Below are positions 1 through 9,246 of a DNA stretch of 64,000 bases, one piece after another. The notes under the pieces were generated by a model. The model searched no databases, was not told the DNA's origin, and worked only from the letters and a program-made list of their open reading frames with translations. Position 1 is the first letter of the stretch. Each line of letters opens with the position of its first letter. Source of the DNA: an uncultured Barnesiella sp. (GTDB taxonomy: Bacteria; Bacteroidota; Bacteroidia; Bacteroidales; Barnesiellaceae_A); contig CALUJY010000003.1 of assembly GCA_944321085.1 (NCBI GenBank), positions 1 to 64,000 on the forward strand. The letters are read 5' to 3'. Made by a program: the position numbers and the translations under genes.

Positions 1-396
1 TAATACCACCTCCACTCGACAGAACAGGAATCTGCATCCCGCCTCACGGTTTCTACCCGCTGTACACCTTGGCGAAATTATGCTGATAGGCTTTTATATT
101 ATCTTATTTTCTAAAATTTGTTGTTTCATTTCATATCGTATTGTTGAAAGAATATGGCAAAAGCGAATAGGAGTGTGTTTTTGGGGCATAAAGCGGGTAT
201 GTGCGAAAGTGTGAAAATATGGTTGCAATGGTGTATCGTGTAGAGTGGTTGTGCCGATATAAAGTGCGGGTTTCTATTCTTTTTTGTCGTTGTTTATTGT
301 ATCTTTGTCGGTAGAAGGATACGTATGATGATTGTTGCTGTATTTAGGATGGAGCGCAAAGGTTATACGTTTTGTAAATCAATAATGTAGATTGTT
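1..396. other. Window edge and ribE upstream region
   Basis: No complete gene is visible. On the plus strand a frame entering from the left edge at base 3 stays open to TGA at 84-86 and encodes about 27 residues containing DRTGI and PPHGFYPLYTL. It could be the 3' end of a gene that starts outside the window, but I do not recognise it. Bases 90-290 are AT-rich and show no recognisable structure. Conserved FMN riboswitch sequences were looked for upstream of the riboflavin gene and not seen. Confidence 0.3.
300..307 (+). promoter_or_regulatory. Promoter -7 box for ribE
   Basis: TATCTTTG matches the Bacteroidota -7 consensus TAnnTTTG. The -33 element is imperfect: TTCT ends at 280, 19 bases upstream, and a better TTTG at 283-286 is too close. 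Transcription would begin near 314, giving a leader of about 80 bases before the ribE ATG. Confidence 0.5.
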
Positions 397-1008
397 ATGT
401 TTTCAGGAATTGTAGAGGAAGCTGCTACTGTCGTAGCATTGCGTAACGAGCAAGGTAACTTACATATTACGTTGACATGTTCTTTTGTAAGTGAATTGAA
501 AATAGACCAAAGCGTATCGCATAATGGCGTATGTCTGACAGTTGTGGATATTCGCGATAATACTTATACGGTTACAGCCGTACAAGAGACCCTTGACCGC
601 TCTAATTTGGGACTGCTGAAAGTGGGCGACAAAGTGAATGTGGAGCGCAGTATGCTTATGAATGGCCGTTTAGATGGTCATATCGTGCAAGGTCATGTAG
701 ACCAAACGGCTCGATGTGTCGATGTTACCGAGGCCGATGGTAGCTGGTATTATACGTTCCAATATGAGTGTTCCCGTGAAATGGTACGCCGTGGTTATGT
801 GACGGTGGACAAAGGTTCGGTTGCTGTAAACGGTGTAAGCCTTACGGTGTGCAATCCTACGGAGGACACTTTCCGTGTAGCTATTATTCCTTATACGCGT
901 GAACATACTAATTTCTCCCAAATAGTGCCGGGAACGGTTGTGAATATAGAGTTTGACATCATAGGTAAGTATATTGCCCGTATGATGCCTGTCGGATGTG
1001 AAAAGTAG
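397..1008 (+). CDS. ribE: Riboflavin synthase, alpha chain
   Basis: The 203-residue protein has the family's usual length and its two tandem lumazine-binding barrels. The first opens with MFSGIVEE at residues 1-8. The second carries the repeat signature DGHIVQGHVDQ near residue 93. The enzyme dismutates two 6,7-dimethyl-8-ribityllumazine molecules into riboflavin in the cytosol, the last step of riboflavin synthesis. A TATCTTTG promoter box lies about 90 bases upstream. The stop codon is only a few bases before the nitroreductase start, so the two genes are probably co-transcribed. That is sensible because nitroreductases use FMN, which is made from riboflavin. No other rib gene is in the window. 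Confidence 0.95.
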   Translation: MFSGIVEEAATVVALRNEQGNLHITLTCSFVSELKIDQSVSHNGVCLTVVDIRDNTYTVTAVQETLDRSNLGLLKVGDKVNVERSMLMNGRLDGHIVQGHVDQTARCVDVTEADGSWYYTFQYECSREMVRRGYVTVDKGSVAVNGVSLTVCNPTEDTFRVAIIPYTREHTNFSQIVPGTVVNIEFDIIGKYIARMMPVGCEK

Positions 1009-1012
1009 CGCA

Positions 1013-1561
1013 ATGATGGAGAATTTTCTTGATTTGGCATCGCGCCGCCAAAGTGACCGTGCGTTTGACCCGTCGCGACCGGTAGAACCTGAGAAGTTGC
1101 AGTATATCTTACAGTCGGCCATGGTTGCACCATCGGCGTGTAATGCACAGCCTTACAGACTGATTGTTGTAGATGATGTCGAGTTGAAGAACAAGGTGGC
1201 CGATACGACGTCGTCGCGCATTTTGGGTATGAATCACTTTACAAAACAGGCTCCGGTACATATTGTTGTGGTGGAAGAGAATCCTAACCTTACGTCGGGT
1301 ATAGGCGGTGTCGTGAAGAATAAGCATTTTCCGTATATCGATATAGGCATCGTGGCTGCTCATATTACGCTGGCTGCTGCCGATTGCGGTCTGGGGTCGT
1401 GTATTTTGGGGTGGTTCGATGAGAAGAAGTTGCGCTCGTTGCTATCGATACCGGCTCGCAAACGTGTTTTGCTCGATATTGTCTTAGGTTATTCGGTGCA
1501 GCCGTTGCGAGAGAAGAAACGCAAGGATTTTGATAAGGTTGTGAGTTGCAACGGATATTGA
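1013..1561 (+). CDS. Nitroreductase family flavoprotein
   Basis: A 182-residue protein of the FMN-dependent nitroreductase fold. The N-terminal region has the family pattern: a basic RRQSDRAF segment (phosphate contact in relatives), then SAMVAPSACNAQPYR. The C-terminal part contains DIGIVAAHITLAAADCGLGS, the helix that packs at the dimer interface. Relatives reduce nitro compounds, quinones or flavins with NAD(P)H; the substrate cannot be read from sequence. A GTG at 998 would add five residues and overlap ribE by 11 bases. I chose the ATG at 1013 (ATGATG, so 1016 is also possible), which avoids the overlap. It sits directly behind ribE and is likely in the same transcript. It lacks any iron-sulfur domain. 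Confidence 0.85.
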   Translation: MMENFLDLASRRQSDRAFDPSRPVEPEKLQYILQSAMVAPSACNAQPYRLIVVDDVELKNKVADTTSSRILGMNHFTKQAPVHIVVVEENPNLTSGIGGVVKNKHFPYIDIGIVAAHITLAAADCGLGSCILGWFDEKKLRSLLSIPARKRVLLDIVLGYSVQPLREKKRKDFDKVVSCNGY

Positions 1562-1639
1562 GGCCGCGATGATGCCGGTATGCCCAATATATATATGCAA
1601 CAGGAGTTGTCCGGCAACGAAATAAAAGCTGCGCTTTAT

Positions 1640-1669
1640 TTTGTTTTGCACTCATTTGCATTATCTTTG
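1640..1669 (+). promoter_or_regulatory. Promoter for carboxynorspermidine synthase gene
   Basis: TTTG at 1640-1643 and TATCTTTG at 1662-1669 are separated by 18 bases. This is a near-consensus Bacteroidota sigma-ABfr promoter. It implies a leader of about 80 bases before the ATG at 1758. Confidence 0.65.
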
Positions 1670-1757
1670 TCATGTGAAAAAAACAGGTTATAGGGGCTAC
1701 AAGTCGTTTATGCCTGCTGTTATAAGTAAACTATTAACAACTAAGAAATATTTGTAA

Positions 1758-2954
1758 ATGGGAAAAGTTCTTATTATCGGCGCCGGTGGCGTAGGCACGG
1801 TGGTTGCTCATAAGGTAGCGCAAAACCCCGATGTATTTACCGAGGTAGTATTGGCAAGCCGCACACAATCGAAATGTGATGCTATCGCCCGCAAGATAGG
1901 CGACCCGCGCATCAAGACCGACCATGTGGATGCCGATAATGTGGAGGAGTTGGTGCAACTCTTCAAAAAACATCGTCCCGATATTGTCATCAATGTGGCA
2001 TTGCCTTATCAAGACCTTACTATCATGGAGGCTTGCCTGCAATGCGGGGTGAATTATCTCGACACGGCCAACTATGAGCCGGTAGACGAGGCGAAGTTTG
2101 AGTATAAATGGCAGTGGGCTTTCCGCGAGCGTTTCGAGAAAGCCGGTCTTACGGCTATTTTGGGTTGCGGTTTCGACCCGGGTGTGTCGGGCGTCTTTAC
2201 ATCGTATGCCGCCAAGCATCATTTCAAAGAGATGCACTATCTCGACATCGTGGATTGCAACGCCGGTGACCATCACAAGACTTTTGCTACCAACTTCAAC
2301 CCCGAGATAAATATCCGTGAGGTCACTCAGAAAGGACGTTATTATGAAAACGGTGCGTGGGTTACTACCGAACCTCACGAGATACACAAGCCGCTTACCT
2401 ATCCCAATATAGGCGCACGCGAATCGTACCTCATATATCACGAGGAGTTGGAGTCGTTGGTGGTAAACTTCCCCACAATCAAACGTGCCCGTTTCTGGAT
2501 GACTTTCAGCCAAGAGTATCTCACACATTTGCGTGTCATACAAGACATAGGTATGGCGAGCATCGAGCCTATCAATTATAATGGTATGGAGATTGTTCCT
2601 ATACAGTTCCTTAAAGCTGTCTTGCCTAATCCCGGCGAGCTGGGTGAGAATTATACCGGCGAGACGTCTATCGGATGTCGTATCAGCGGTATAGGCAAGG
2701 ATGGCAAGCCGTTGACTTATTATATCTACAATAATTGCAGTCACGAGGCCGCATACAAAGAGACCGGTACGCAGGGTGTGAGCTACACAACCGGTGTGCC
2801 TGCCATGATAGGTGCCATGATGTTCCTCAAAGGCGAGTGGCGTCGTGCCGGTGTGTACAATGTAGAAGAGTTTAATCCCGACCCGTTTATGGAGCAACTT
2901 GCCAAACAAGGTTTGCCTTGGCATGAGGTGCTCAACGGAGATTTGGAGTTGTAA
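1758..2954 (+). CDS. Carboxynorspermidine synthase (saccharopine dehydrogenase family)
   Basis: A 398-residue protein with an N-terminal Rossmann dinucleotide site, IGAGGVGTVVA at residues 6-16, and the overall arrangement of the saccharopine dehydrogenase/Lys9 family. The conserved block NYLDTANYEP and the downstream GCGFDPG are typical of the carboxynorspermidine/carboxyspermidine dehydrogenase branch. Members use NADPH to condense L-aspartate beta-semialdehyde with a diamine, making carboxy(nor)spermidine for sym-norspermidine or spermidine synthesis. The partner decarboxylase (NspC) is not in the window. The gene has its own promoter and is followed by a strong terminator, so it is probably monocistronic. 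The branch assignment is from family knowledge; a lysine-pathway role is less likely. Confidence 0.85.
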   Translation: MGKVLIIGAGGVGTVVAHKVAQNPDVFTEVVLASRTQSKCDAIARKIGDPRIKTDHVDADNVEELVQLFKKHRPDIVINVALPYQDLTIMEACLQCGVNYLDTANYEPVDEAKFEYKWQWAFRERFEKAGLTAILGCGFDPGVSGVFTSYAAKHHFKEMHYLDIVDCNAGDHHKTFATNFNPEINIREVTQKGRYYENGAWVTTEPHEIHKPLTYPNIGARESYLIYHEELESLVVNFPTIKRARFWMTFSQEYLTHLRVIQDIGMASIEPINYNGMEIVPIQFLKAVLPNPGELGENYTGETSIGCRISGIGKDGKPLTYYIYNNCSHEAAYKETGTQGVSYTTGVPAMIGAMMFLKGEWRRAGVYNVEEFNPDPFMEQLAKQGLPWHEVLNGDLEL

Positions 2955-3264
2955 TATCTCTTTTGGGTGACATAAGGGCTGTGGCAGAAGAACTCCTTGC
3001 CACAGCCTTTTTGGCTTTTAAGCTATGCAGTGCTCGGGTTAAGTGCCCTTTATCGGACGGAAAAGATGTTGTCGCACTGTTATACAGTCGTTGCGGGCGA
3101 GTTGTGTTTCAGGGGTAAGATAAAGGCGTGTGTAATTAAACCTACGTCAGTGAGAGACGTCTAATAAAAAAATACATGCCGGCAGCCTGATAGGCAAGAG
3201 GTCGTTTGCCGCGTGTCGATTGGTAAATAATTGTATTCTTGTAGGCATAATAATCTTTATTCTC
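2955..3264. other. Intergenic region before the alpha-2-macroglobulin gene
   Basis: The left end holds the terminator at 2977-3012. Further right I see only a weak hairpin (ACGTC/GACGT near 3143-3159) and an imperfect -7 box TATTCTTG at 3234-3241, 24 bases before the chosen ATG at 3265. There is no convincing gene or RNA. Confidence 0.4.
2977..3012 (+). terminator. Rho-independent terminator
   Basis: A perfect 10-bp stem, GGCTGTGGCA at 2977-2986 and TGCCACAGCC at 2998-3007, is followed by TTTTT. It lies just after the carboxynorspermidine synthase stop. Confidence 0.85.
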
Positions 3265-6200
3265 ATGCATACCAAACGTACAATATCAACCTTGCTATTG
3301 ATAGTTTCGCTTTTTATGAGCGTGTGGGTTGTAGCCGATAGTGTATCGGAAGTTACAGCTAAACAATTACGTCAACAACCTCGTACCGTAATGAAAAATG
3401 CACAAGAACAATTGAATGAGGCTTTGCGGAGTGGCAACTCGCAAGAAATTATTGCGGCGGTGGTGCAAGAATCCGTTTCGCAACTATTTATCGATATGGA
3501 CAGCTTGTCTGTCGTGACCGACCGTGTCTCGCAGGTCGCAGCCTCTTGCAAAAGCGAGGCCGACAAGAGTATTCTGCGTCTCTTCTTGGCCGACTTATAT
3601 ATGCGGCATTATAACTATGATACCTACAAGGTGAGTTCACGTTCTTATATCCCCGATAACAAAGATGTGGAGACGTGGGCTATGCTTAATTATTGTGATA
3701 CGGTGGAGGCTTTGTTGAGTCTTGCTCTTTATCCGGCGGAGGTTCTGCAAGCTACCCCTATGTCGGCTTATCGCAAGGTTATGGAGGTATCGAACGACGA
3801 TATGACCGACAAAGAGGCATGGAAGCAAGCATTGTTGCTTAATCCTACGCTCTACGATTATGCAGCCCGCAGGGCTATTGTTTTGTATGCCGACGTGGCT
3901 CGCATGCGTCCCTCGCGAGGGCAAGGCAGCCGTCTCGAATCGGAGCCGTTTTATGCTTCGGCCGATGTTTTTGTCGGCACTACGCTTCCCGAAGGGGTAG
4001 GTTCGCCCGACATTTGGCGGCTGTATAAGGAGATGTTGGCTGCTCATGCCGGCGACAAGTCGCGAGCGGCTTTCTTCATGTGGGACTTGGAACGTCTGGA
4101 ATATGCCCGTGAGGTGTGTATGGATGAGACGCTTTATTGTCGCGCTCTCGAACGGTTGATGAACGACTATGCCGATGAGAATTATGTTATAGAGGCTGTT
4201 ATCGAGTGGGCGCATTTGCAGACCGACAGTAACGAGTATGATGTATTGCGGCAGGTGTATGATACGTTGAATAAATGGATAGAGCGTTACCCGCACTATT
4301 ATCGTACCGACTGCTTGCGCGAAATATGCCGCACCATGACTTATGCCCATGTACGCGCCTCTGTGCCGCAAGCTATTTATCCCGATACCGAGACCACGGT
4401 AGAGGTGGAGTATAGCAATGCACACCAAATAAACTACTCTCTGATACATTGCACGGGCATACGTCCTACCGAGAATATCCCTTATCTCAACGACCGGCGT
4501 GCACAAGGCAGCGAGGTGACTCGCGGAAAGGTGGAGTTGAGCGATACGATTACTTTCGTGTCACATCAGGCCACACTGACATTGCCGGCACTTACCCCCG
4601 GATGTTATGCCTTGAAAATGGATGCCGATGGGAAGGATAGCGATGTGCTCTTTTTCATCGTATCGCGATATATGGTACTGTCGCTCTCGTCGGTCTCCGA
4701 TACGGCGATGCTGCTTGTCGTGGACAGTCGCTCGGGTAATCCGGCTGTCGGTGTGCCGGTAGCACTCTACGATAACAGTGACAATCGTGTCACCTCGGCA
4801 GTTACCGATACGATGGGAATATGCCGCATGGCAATCGATATGAAACGCTCGTACAAAGCCTTTGTCATGGATGGCGACGACCGTTTTGCGTTGCCTGTTT
4901 CGGTTTACGGACAGAAACTTCATCAGGGCAGCGATAAGAATGTATCGCTCTTTACCGACCGTTCGGTATATCGTCCCGGGCAGAAACTCTATTTCTCGGC
5001 GATAGTTTACCGCCTTGCCGAAAAGGTGCGTGAAGTAGTTCCCCAAGCAAAAGTACACCTCATTTTGCAAGGCGCCAATGCCGAAGAGTTGTGGTGCGAT
5101 ACGCTCATTACTGACCGGTATGGTTCGGTACATGGCGAAGTATCGCTTCCCGAGGATGTTCTCACAGGTATGTGGCAGTTATCGGCCGGGGTGATGAACG
5201 GCGATGATTATGATGCTGAGGAGAGTCGCGCTCTGATGGTGAGTGAATATAAGCGTCCGCAGTTTGAGGTGGAATGCAATCCTATCAAAGGTTCGTTCTC
5301 TTTTGGCGATACCATAACCGTAACGGGGCATGCCGTCACCTACTCGGGAGTACCGTTGCCGCAAGCCGATGTCGAATATACTGTGGTACGTAAGCCTTTG
5401 TACTGGGGCTGGTATGGCGGTTCGGACGAGGTAGTTGCCGATGGCGCGACGCAAACCGACAGCCAAGGTAATTTTTCACTCGATTTCCTTGCCGATGCAG
5501 CCGGTGACGACCCCTATGCACGTCATGCCATGATGCGTTTCAGTGTGACGGTAACGGTAACATCATCGACCGGCGAAAGCCAAAAAGACGAAGTGTCGGT
5601 TGTCGTGTCTGACGCCTCGATTTATATCGAGATGGATATGCCTGCGATGGTTCGCTGCGATAAGGCCGGCGACGTAGCCATTTCGGTGAAAAACAGCGAT
5701 GGCAACAATGTGCCTGTGGCGGTCGATTTCAGCCTCTATCGTTTGGCCGACGGTGAGGTGGGTACGTCGTTAGATAGACTACAACCCCAAGGCGATGCCG
5801 TATGGACGGCAAAATTGTCTGCCGGTGTTGTCAATTTATCTTTGCCGTGGAGTACTTTTGCCTCGGGAGCTTATCGCTGTGTGGCGCGAGCCGTCGATAT
5901 GCAAGGACGAGCGGTAGAGCAGATGGCATATTTTGTACTCTATCGTACCGACGATACCCGTCCGCCTGTGTCGACTCCGTTGTGGATTCCCGAAGCGGTG
6001 CAAACGGTGCAGCCCGGCGAGACGGCGCGTTTTGCCGTAGGGTCGTCGTTCACCGATGCCAGCCTCTTTTATACGGTTGTCGATGGAGAGAAAACCGTGG
6101 CGTGCCGCCGCATAGCGTTAGACAACAGCATGGCGGTCATAGAGATACCCTATCTGCCGCAATACGGGACATCGTTGCAGGTGGCTTTGGTATTGGTGCG

Positions 6201-9105
6201 TGATGGCGTTGTTTACAAGGGAGCACGCCTCTCGGCACAAGGCCGATTTACTTATAACGGCGGACTTGTCGTACAACGCCGCGAACCCGATTATAGACTG
6301 ACTATTGTGCCCGAGACATTCCGCGATAAGACGCAGCCCGGGTCGCACGAGACGTGGCGTTTCACTGTGCGCGATGCAGCCGGCAACCCGGTCGACGCCT
6401 TGTTTATGGCAGAGCTGTATGATGCTTCGTTAGATGCTTTGTATAAGCATCGGTGGGCATTTGACCCTGTCTATCATTCGCCCGGTCGCGATGTCGTGTG
6501 GCAGACTCCGTGGCGGCTGGGTAGCGACGTCTCTTTCTATGCCTCTTATGCTACTGTCGCGGCATTGTATAAAACGCCGTTTATACCTTACATCGTATTG
6601 AATACCTATGGCTTGGATGGGCTGCTTATGAATGGTATGAGATATTATGGGTTGGCGTCAAACAAGATGATGCGCAGCATGGCTGTCCCGGATTGTGCCG
6701 AGGCCGTTGTCGATATGGTGACTGTCGAAGAGGTGGCATTGGGAACAGCACAAGAATTGGAGAATAGTTTTGCCGCAGAGGGCGCGATGCCGCAACAGGC
6801 TGTCAAAGAGATAGACTATCGCGACAATCTTGAAGAGACGGCTTTCTTCTATCCGCATTTGGTGACGGATAAAAAAGGTCGTGTTGCGATAGAATTTACA
6901 CTTCCCGATGTGAATACGACATGGAATTTCTTCTCCTTGGCCGTAACACCTGTGTTACAGAACGGTAGGTTCGATGCCGAGGTGATTTCGTCCAAACCTC
7001 TTATGGTTGCGCCCAATATGCCGCGTTTCGTTCGTCAGGGCGACAAGCTGCAACTGTCGCTTGCCGTACAAAACACGACCGACACGCTGTTGTGCGGGAT
7101 AGCACATGTTACGTTGTATAATCCCGAGAATGAGCAGGAGCTATATGCCGATACTTTGCCCTTCGAGGCACAGGCACATGCCGTGGCGACGGTACAGTTT
7201 GCCATAGAGGTACCCGAGTCGCTCTCGGTGATGGGTGTAAGGGTAGGTGCTATCACGCCGCTCTATGCCGATGGCGAGCAGCAGCTTGTGGCCATATTGC
7301 CGGCTACTGCGATGGTTACCGAGGCATTGCCTTTCTATATCGGCGCCGATGTGTCGGATACGACCATCGTGTTCGATGCTATGGAGCGGCAGATGTCGCG
7401 TCCGACGCTCAGAAACAACCGCGTAACGTTGGAGTATTGCGATAATCCTGTGTGGTATGCCGTTGCTGCTTTGCCTCCGCTGGCCGAGCCTCTCGATAAT
7501 AACGCCGTATCGGTAATGGCCTCGCTCTATGCCAATGTGGCGGCACATGGCATAGCGGCACAGAACAAAACGATAGCCGATGCGTTGCGTGAGTGGAAAG
7601 AGCGTGCCGGACGAGGCGAGAAGCCGCTCGCGTTTGTCTCGCAGTTGGAACAAAACAAGGAGTTGAAACAGCTCTTGTTGCAACAGACCCCGTGGGTGCT
7701 CGATGCTGCCGATAATACAGCCCGTCTCTCGCAACTGGCCACTTTGCTCGATACCGACCGTTCGCAACGTCTTGCTGCGGCCGCCGTGCGTCGGCTGCAA
7801 GAGATGCAACTTGCCTCGGGCGGTTGGGGATGGTATGAGTATATGCCGCCGTCGCTCTTTATTACGCTGAATGTGTTGGAAGGTTTCTCCCGCCTGTCGG
7901 TATGGGGCGATATGCCGTATGATGCCGATGTGGCCGATATGGAGATGAAGGCTTTGCGGTATGTCGATAATGAGCTGGTGCGTTCGCATAACGGACAACA
8001 ACCCAAGGCGGTATCTTACGATGAGTTGTGCTATCTATATACGCGCAGTGCATATCGCGATGTACCTATTGCCGGCGCCGCCCTTTCATTGCACAAACAG
8101 TTGATAAATTTGGTGATAGCCGAATGGCATACGTACAGTGAGATAGAAAAAGCCTATGCAGCGATAGCCCTTTACCGATATGGTTATGAAAAAGAGGCGC
8201 GCGCGATAATTGAATCGCTGCGCGAGTATGCCCTCACGACATCGTCGCAGGGAATGTTTTGGGCGCACAACCGCAGCAGGTACTTCTATCGCAACAGTGC
8301 CGTGCAGATGCAATGTGCCATATATAGCGCTTTTGAGCTGATAGACCCGCGTACGACCGAGCTCGACGCCATGCGCCAATGGTTGCTCATGCAAAAGCAG
8401 ACGCAGATGTGGGCTAATGTGCCTTCGACGCTCGATGCGGTGACTGTGTTGCTGACGTCGGGTAGCGATTGGGTAGCCGAGGGACGCAATGCGCGTATTA
8501 CGTGGGGCAATACCCGGTTGCCCGAGCCTATGGCCGTAGAGCAGACATTGGGATATGAGAAATTTGTGCGCAGTGGCGATGCCATCAATCCCTCTGATGC
8601 CCGTGTCGTTGTCGATGACCATGCCGCGCATCCTTCTTGGGGCGCGTTGTATTGGCAATACGAAGATAAGATGAGTGCCATAGAGGCGCAGAACAGCGAA
8701 CAAATCAGTGTAGAACGCAACTATTTTACCCGTCGTGACGGTGTGCTTGTTCCGGTGGATGCCGCTTCGTTGAGGGTTGGCGACAAGGTGCTGGTGCGTA
8801 TGGTGCTGTATATAGACCGCGATATGCAGTATGTAACGCTTACCGATTCACGTCTGGCCTGTTTCGAACCCGTAGAGCCGTTGCCGCAGTATGAATGCGG
8901 CGAGGGAATATGTTATTACCGTGAACCGACCGACGCTGTTACAGCTTTCCATTTCGACTTTTTGCCGCGCGGTAAGCGGGTGATAGAGTATGAGGTTTAC
9001 GTCGATCGTGCCGGTATGTATCAGGCCGGTGTAGCAACCTTGTCGAGTTTCTATGCACCGCAATATACGGCACACTCGGCGGGCGCATCGTTTACGGTAG
9101 AGTAA
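3265..9105 (+). CDS. Alpha-2-macroglobulin family protein, secreted, no thioester motif
   Basis: A 1946-residue protein. It starts with a clear type I signal peptide (MHTKRTISTLLLIVSLFM, hydrophobic to about residue 23) and no lipobox cysteine, unlike the lipoprotein form of the E. coli homologue YfhM. The macroglobulin MG2 signature FTDRSVYRPGQKLYF lies near residue 565. The central A2M domain (NTTWNFFSLAVTP, then SSKPLMVAPNMPRF) lies near 1215-1245. The alpha-helical thioester-type domain begins near 1390. The CxEQ thioester expected in inhibitory family members is absent: the corresponding stretch reads LPPLAEPLDNNAVSVMASLY. Relatives act as protease traps or periplasmic quality-control partners; without the thioester, covalent trapping is unlikely. 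An upstream TTG at 3220 would prepend a second hydrophobic stretch and spoil the signal peptide, so ATG 3265 is preferred. It is flanked by terminators. Confidence 0.85.
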   Translation: MHTKRTISTLLLIVSLFMSVWVVADSVSEVTAKQLRQQPRTVMKNAQEQLNEALRSGNSQEIIAAVVQESVSQLFIDMDSLSVVTDRVSQVAASCKSEADKSILRLFLADLYMRHYNYDTYKVSSRSYIPDNKDVETWAMLNYCDTVEALLSLALYPAEVLQATPMSAYRKVMEVSNDDMTDKEAWKQALLLNPTLYDYAARRAIVLYADVARMRPSRGQGSRLESEPFYASADVFVGTTLPEGVGSPDIWRLYKEMLAAHAGDKSRAAFFMWDLERLEYAREVCMDETLYCRALERLMNDYADENYVIEAVIEWAHLQTDSNEYDVLRQVYDTLNKWIERYPHYYRTDCLREICRTMTYAHVRASVPQAIYPDTETTVEVEYSNAHQINYSLIHCTGIRPTENIPYLNDRRAQGSEVTRGKVELSDTITFVSHQATLTLPALTPGCYALKMDADGKDSDVLFFIVSRYMVLSLSSVSDTAMLLVVDSRSGNPAVGVPVALYDNSDNRVTSAVTDTMGICRMAIDMKRSYKAFVMDGDDRFALPVSVYGQKLHQGSDKNVSLFTDRSVYRPGQKLYFSAIVYRLAEKVREVVPQAKVHLILQGANAEELWCDTLITDRYGSVHGEVSLPEDVLTGMWQLSAGVMNGDDYDAEESRALMVSEYKRPQFEVECNPIKGSFSFGDTITVTGHAVTYSGVPLPQADVEYTVVRKPLYWGWYGGSDEVVADGATQTDSQGNFSLDFLADAAGDDPYARHAMMRFSVTVTVTSSTGESQKDEVSVVVSDASIYIEMDMPAMVRCDKAGDVAISVKNSDGNNVPVAVDFSLYRLADGEVGTSLDRLQPQGDAVWTAKLSAGVVNLSLPWSTFASGAYRCVARAVDMQGRAVEQMAYFVLYRTDDTRPPVSTPLWIPEAVQTVQPGETARFAVGSSFTDASLFYTVVDGEKTVACRRIALDNSMAVIEIPYLPQYGTSLQVALVLVRDGVVYKGARLSAQGRFTYNGGLVVQRREPDYRLTIVPETFRDKTQPGSHETWRFTVRDAAGNPVDALFMAELYDASLDALYKHRWAFDPVYHSPGRDVVWQTPWRLGSDVSFYASYATVAALYKTPFIPYIVLNTYGLDGLLMNGMRYYGLASNKMMRSMAVPDCAEAVVDMVTVEEVALGTAQELENSFAAEGAMPQQAVKEIDYRDNLEETAFFYPHLVTDKKGRVAIEFTLPDVNTTWNFFSLAVTPVLQNGRFDAEVISSKPLMVAPNMPRFVRQGDKLQLSLAVQNTTDTLLCGIAHVTLYNPENEQELYADTLPFEAQAHAVATVQFAIEVPESLSVMGVRVGAITPLYADGEQQLVAILPATAMVTEALPFYIGADVSDTTIVFDAMERQMSRPTLRNNRVTLEYCDNPVWYAVAALPPLAEPLDNNAVSVMASLYANVAAHGIAAQNKTIADALREWKERAGRGEKPLAFVSQLEQNKELKQLLLQQTPWVLDAADNTARLSQLATLLDTDRSQRLAAAAVRRLQEMQLASGGWGWYEYMPPSLFITLNVLEGFSRLSVWGDMPYDADVADMEMKALRYVDNELVRSHNGQQPKAVSYDELCYLYTRSAYRDVPIAGAALSLHKQLINLVIAEWHTYSEIEKAYAAIALYRYGYEKEARAIIESLREYALTTSSQGMFWAHNRSRYFYRNSAVQMQCAIYSAFELIDPRTTELDAMRQWLLMQKQTQMWANVPSTLDAVTVLLTSGSDWVAEGRNARITWGNTRLPEPMAVEQTLGYEKFVRSGDAINPSDARVVVDDHAAHPSWGALYWQYEDKMSAIEAQNSEQISVERNYFTRRDGVLVPVDAASLRVGDKVLVRMVLYIDRDMQYVTLTDSRLACFEPVEPLPQYECGEGICYYREPTDAVTAFHFDFLPRGKRVIEYEVYVDRAGMYQAGVATLSSFYAPQYTAHSAGASFTVE

Positions 9106-9140
9106 TCGGAACAGTGCAGAACTTGCTGTCGCTATAACAA

Positions 9141-9172
9141 AAAAAATCCGAGGCAAAACCTCGGATTTTTTT
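9141..9172. terminator. Bidirectional rho-independent terminator
   Basis: AAAAAATCCGAGG (9141-9153) pairs with CCTCGGATTTTTT (9159-9171) around a short A-rich loop. It has T-tracts on both strands, suited to the converging alpha-2-macroglobulin and pgk transcripts. Confidence 0.85.
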
Positions 9173-9246
9173 GTTTTACGCTTGGCTTGGAGTGTAACGG
9201 AGCGCTTTCGGCAACTCTTACACAGCAGCTTGTGCGAGAGTAGGAT

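Noticed and set aside
1..120. Possible cobalamin or FMN riboswitch near the left edge
   Set aside because: Conserved riboswitch boxes were not found on either strand, and the sequence lies too far upstream of ribE.
998..1012. GTG at 998 as the nitroreductase start
   Set aside because: It would overlap ribE by 11 bases; the ATG pair at 1013/1016 is simpler and fits the family's N-terminus.
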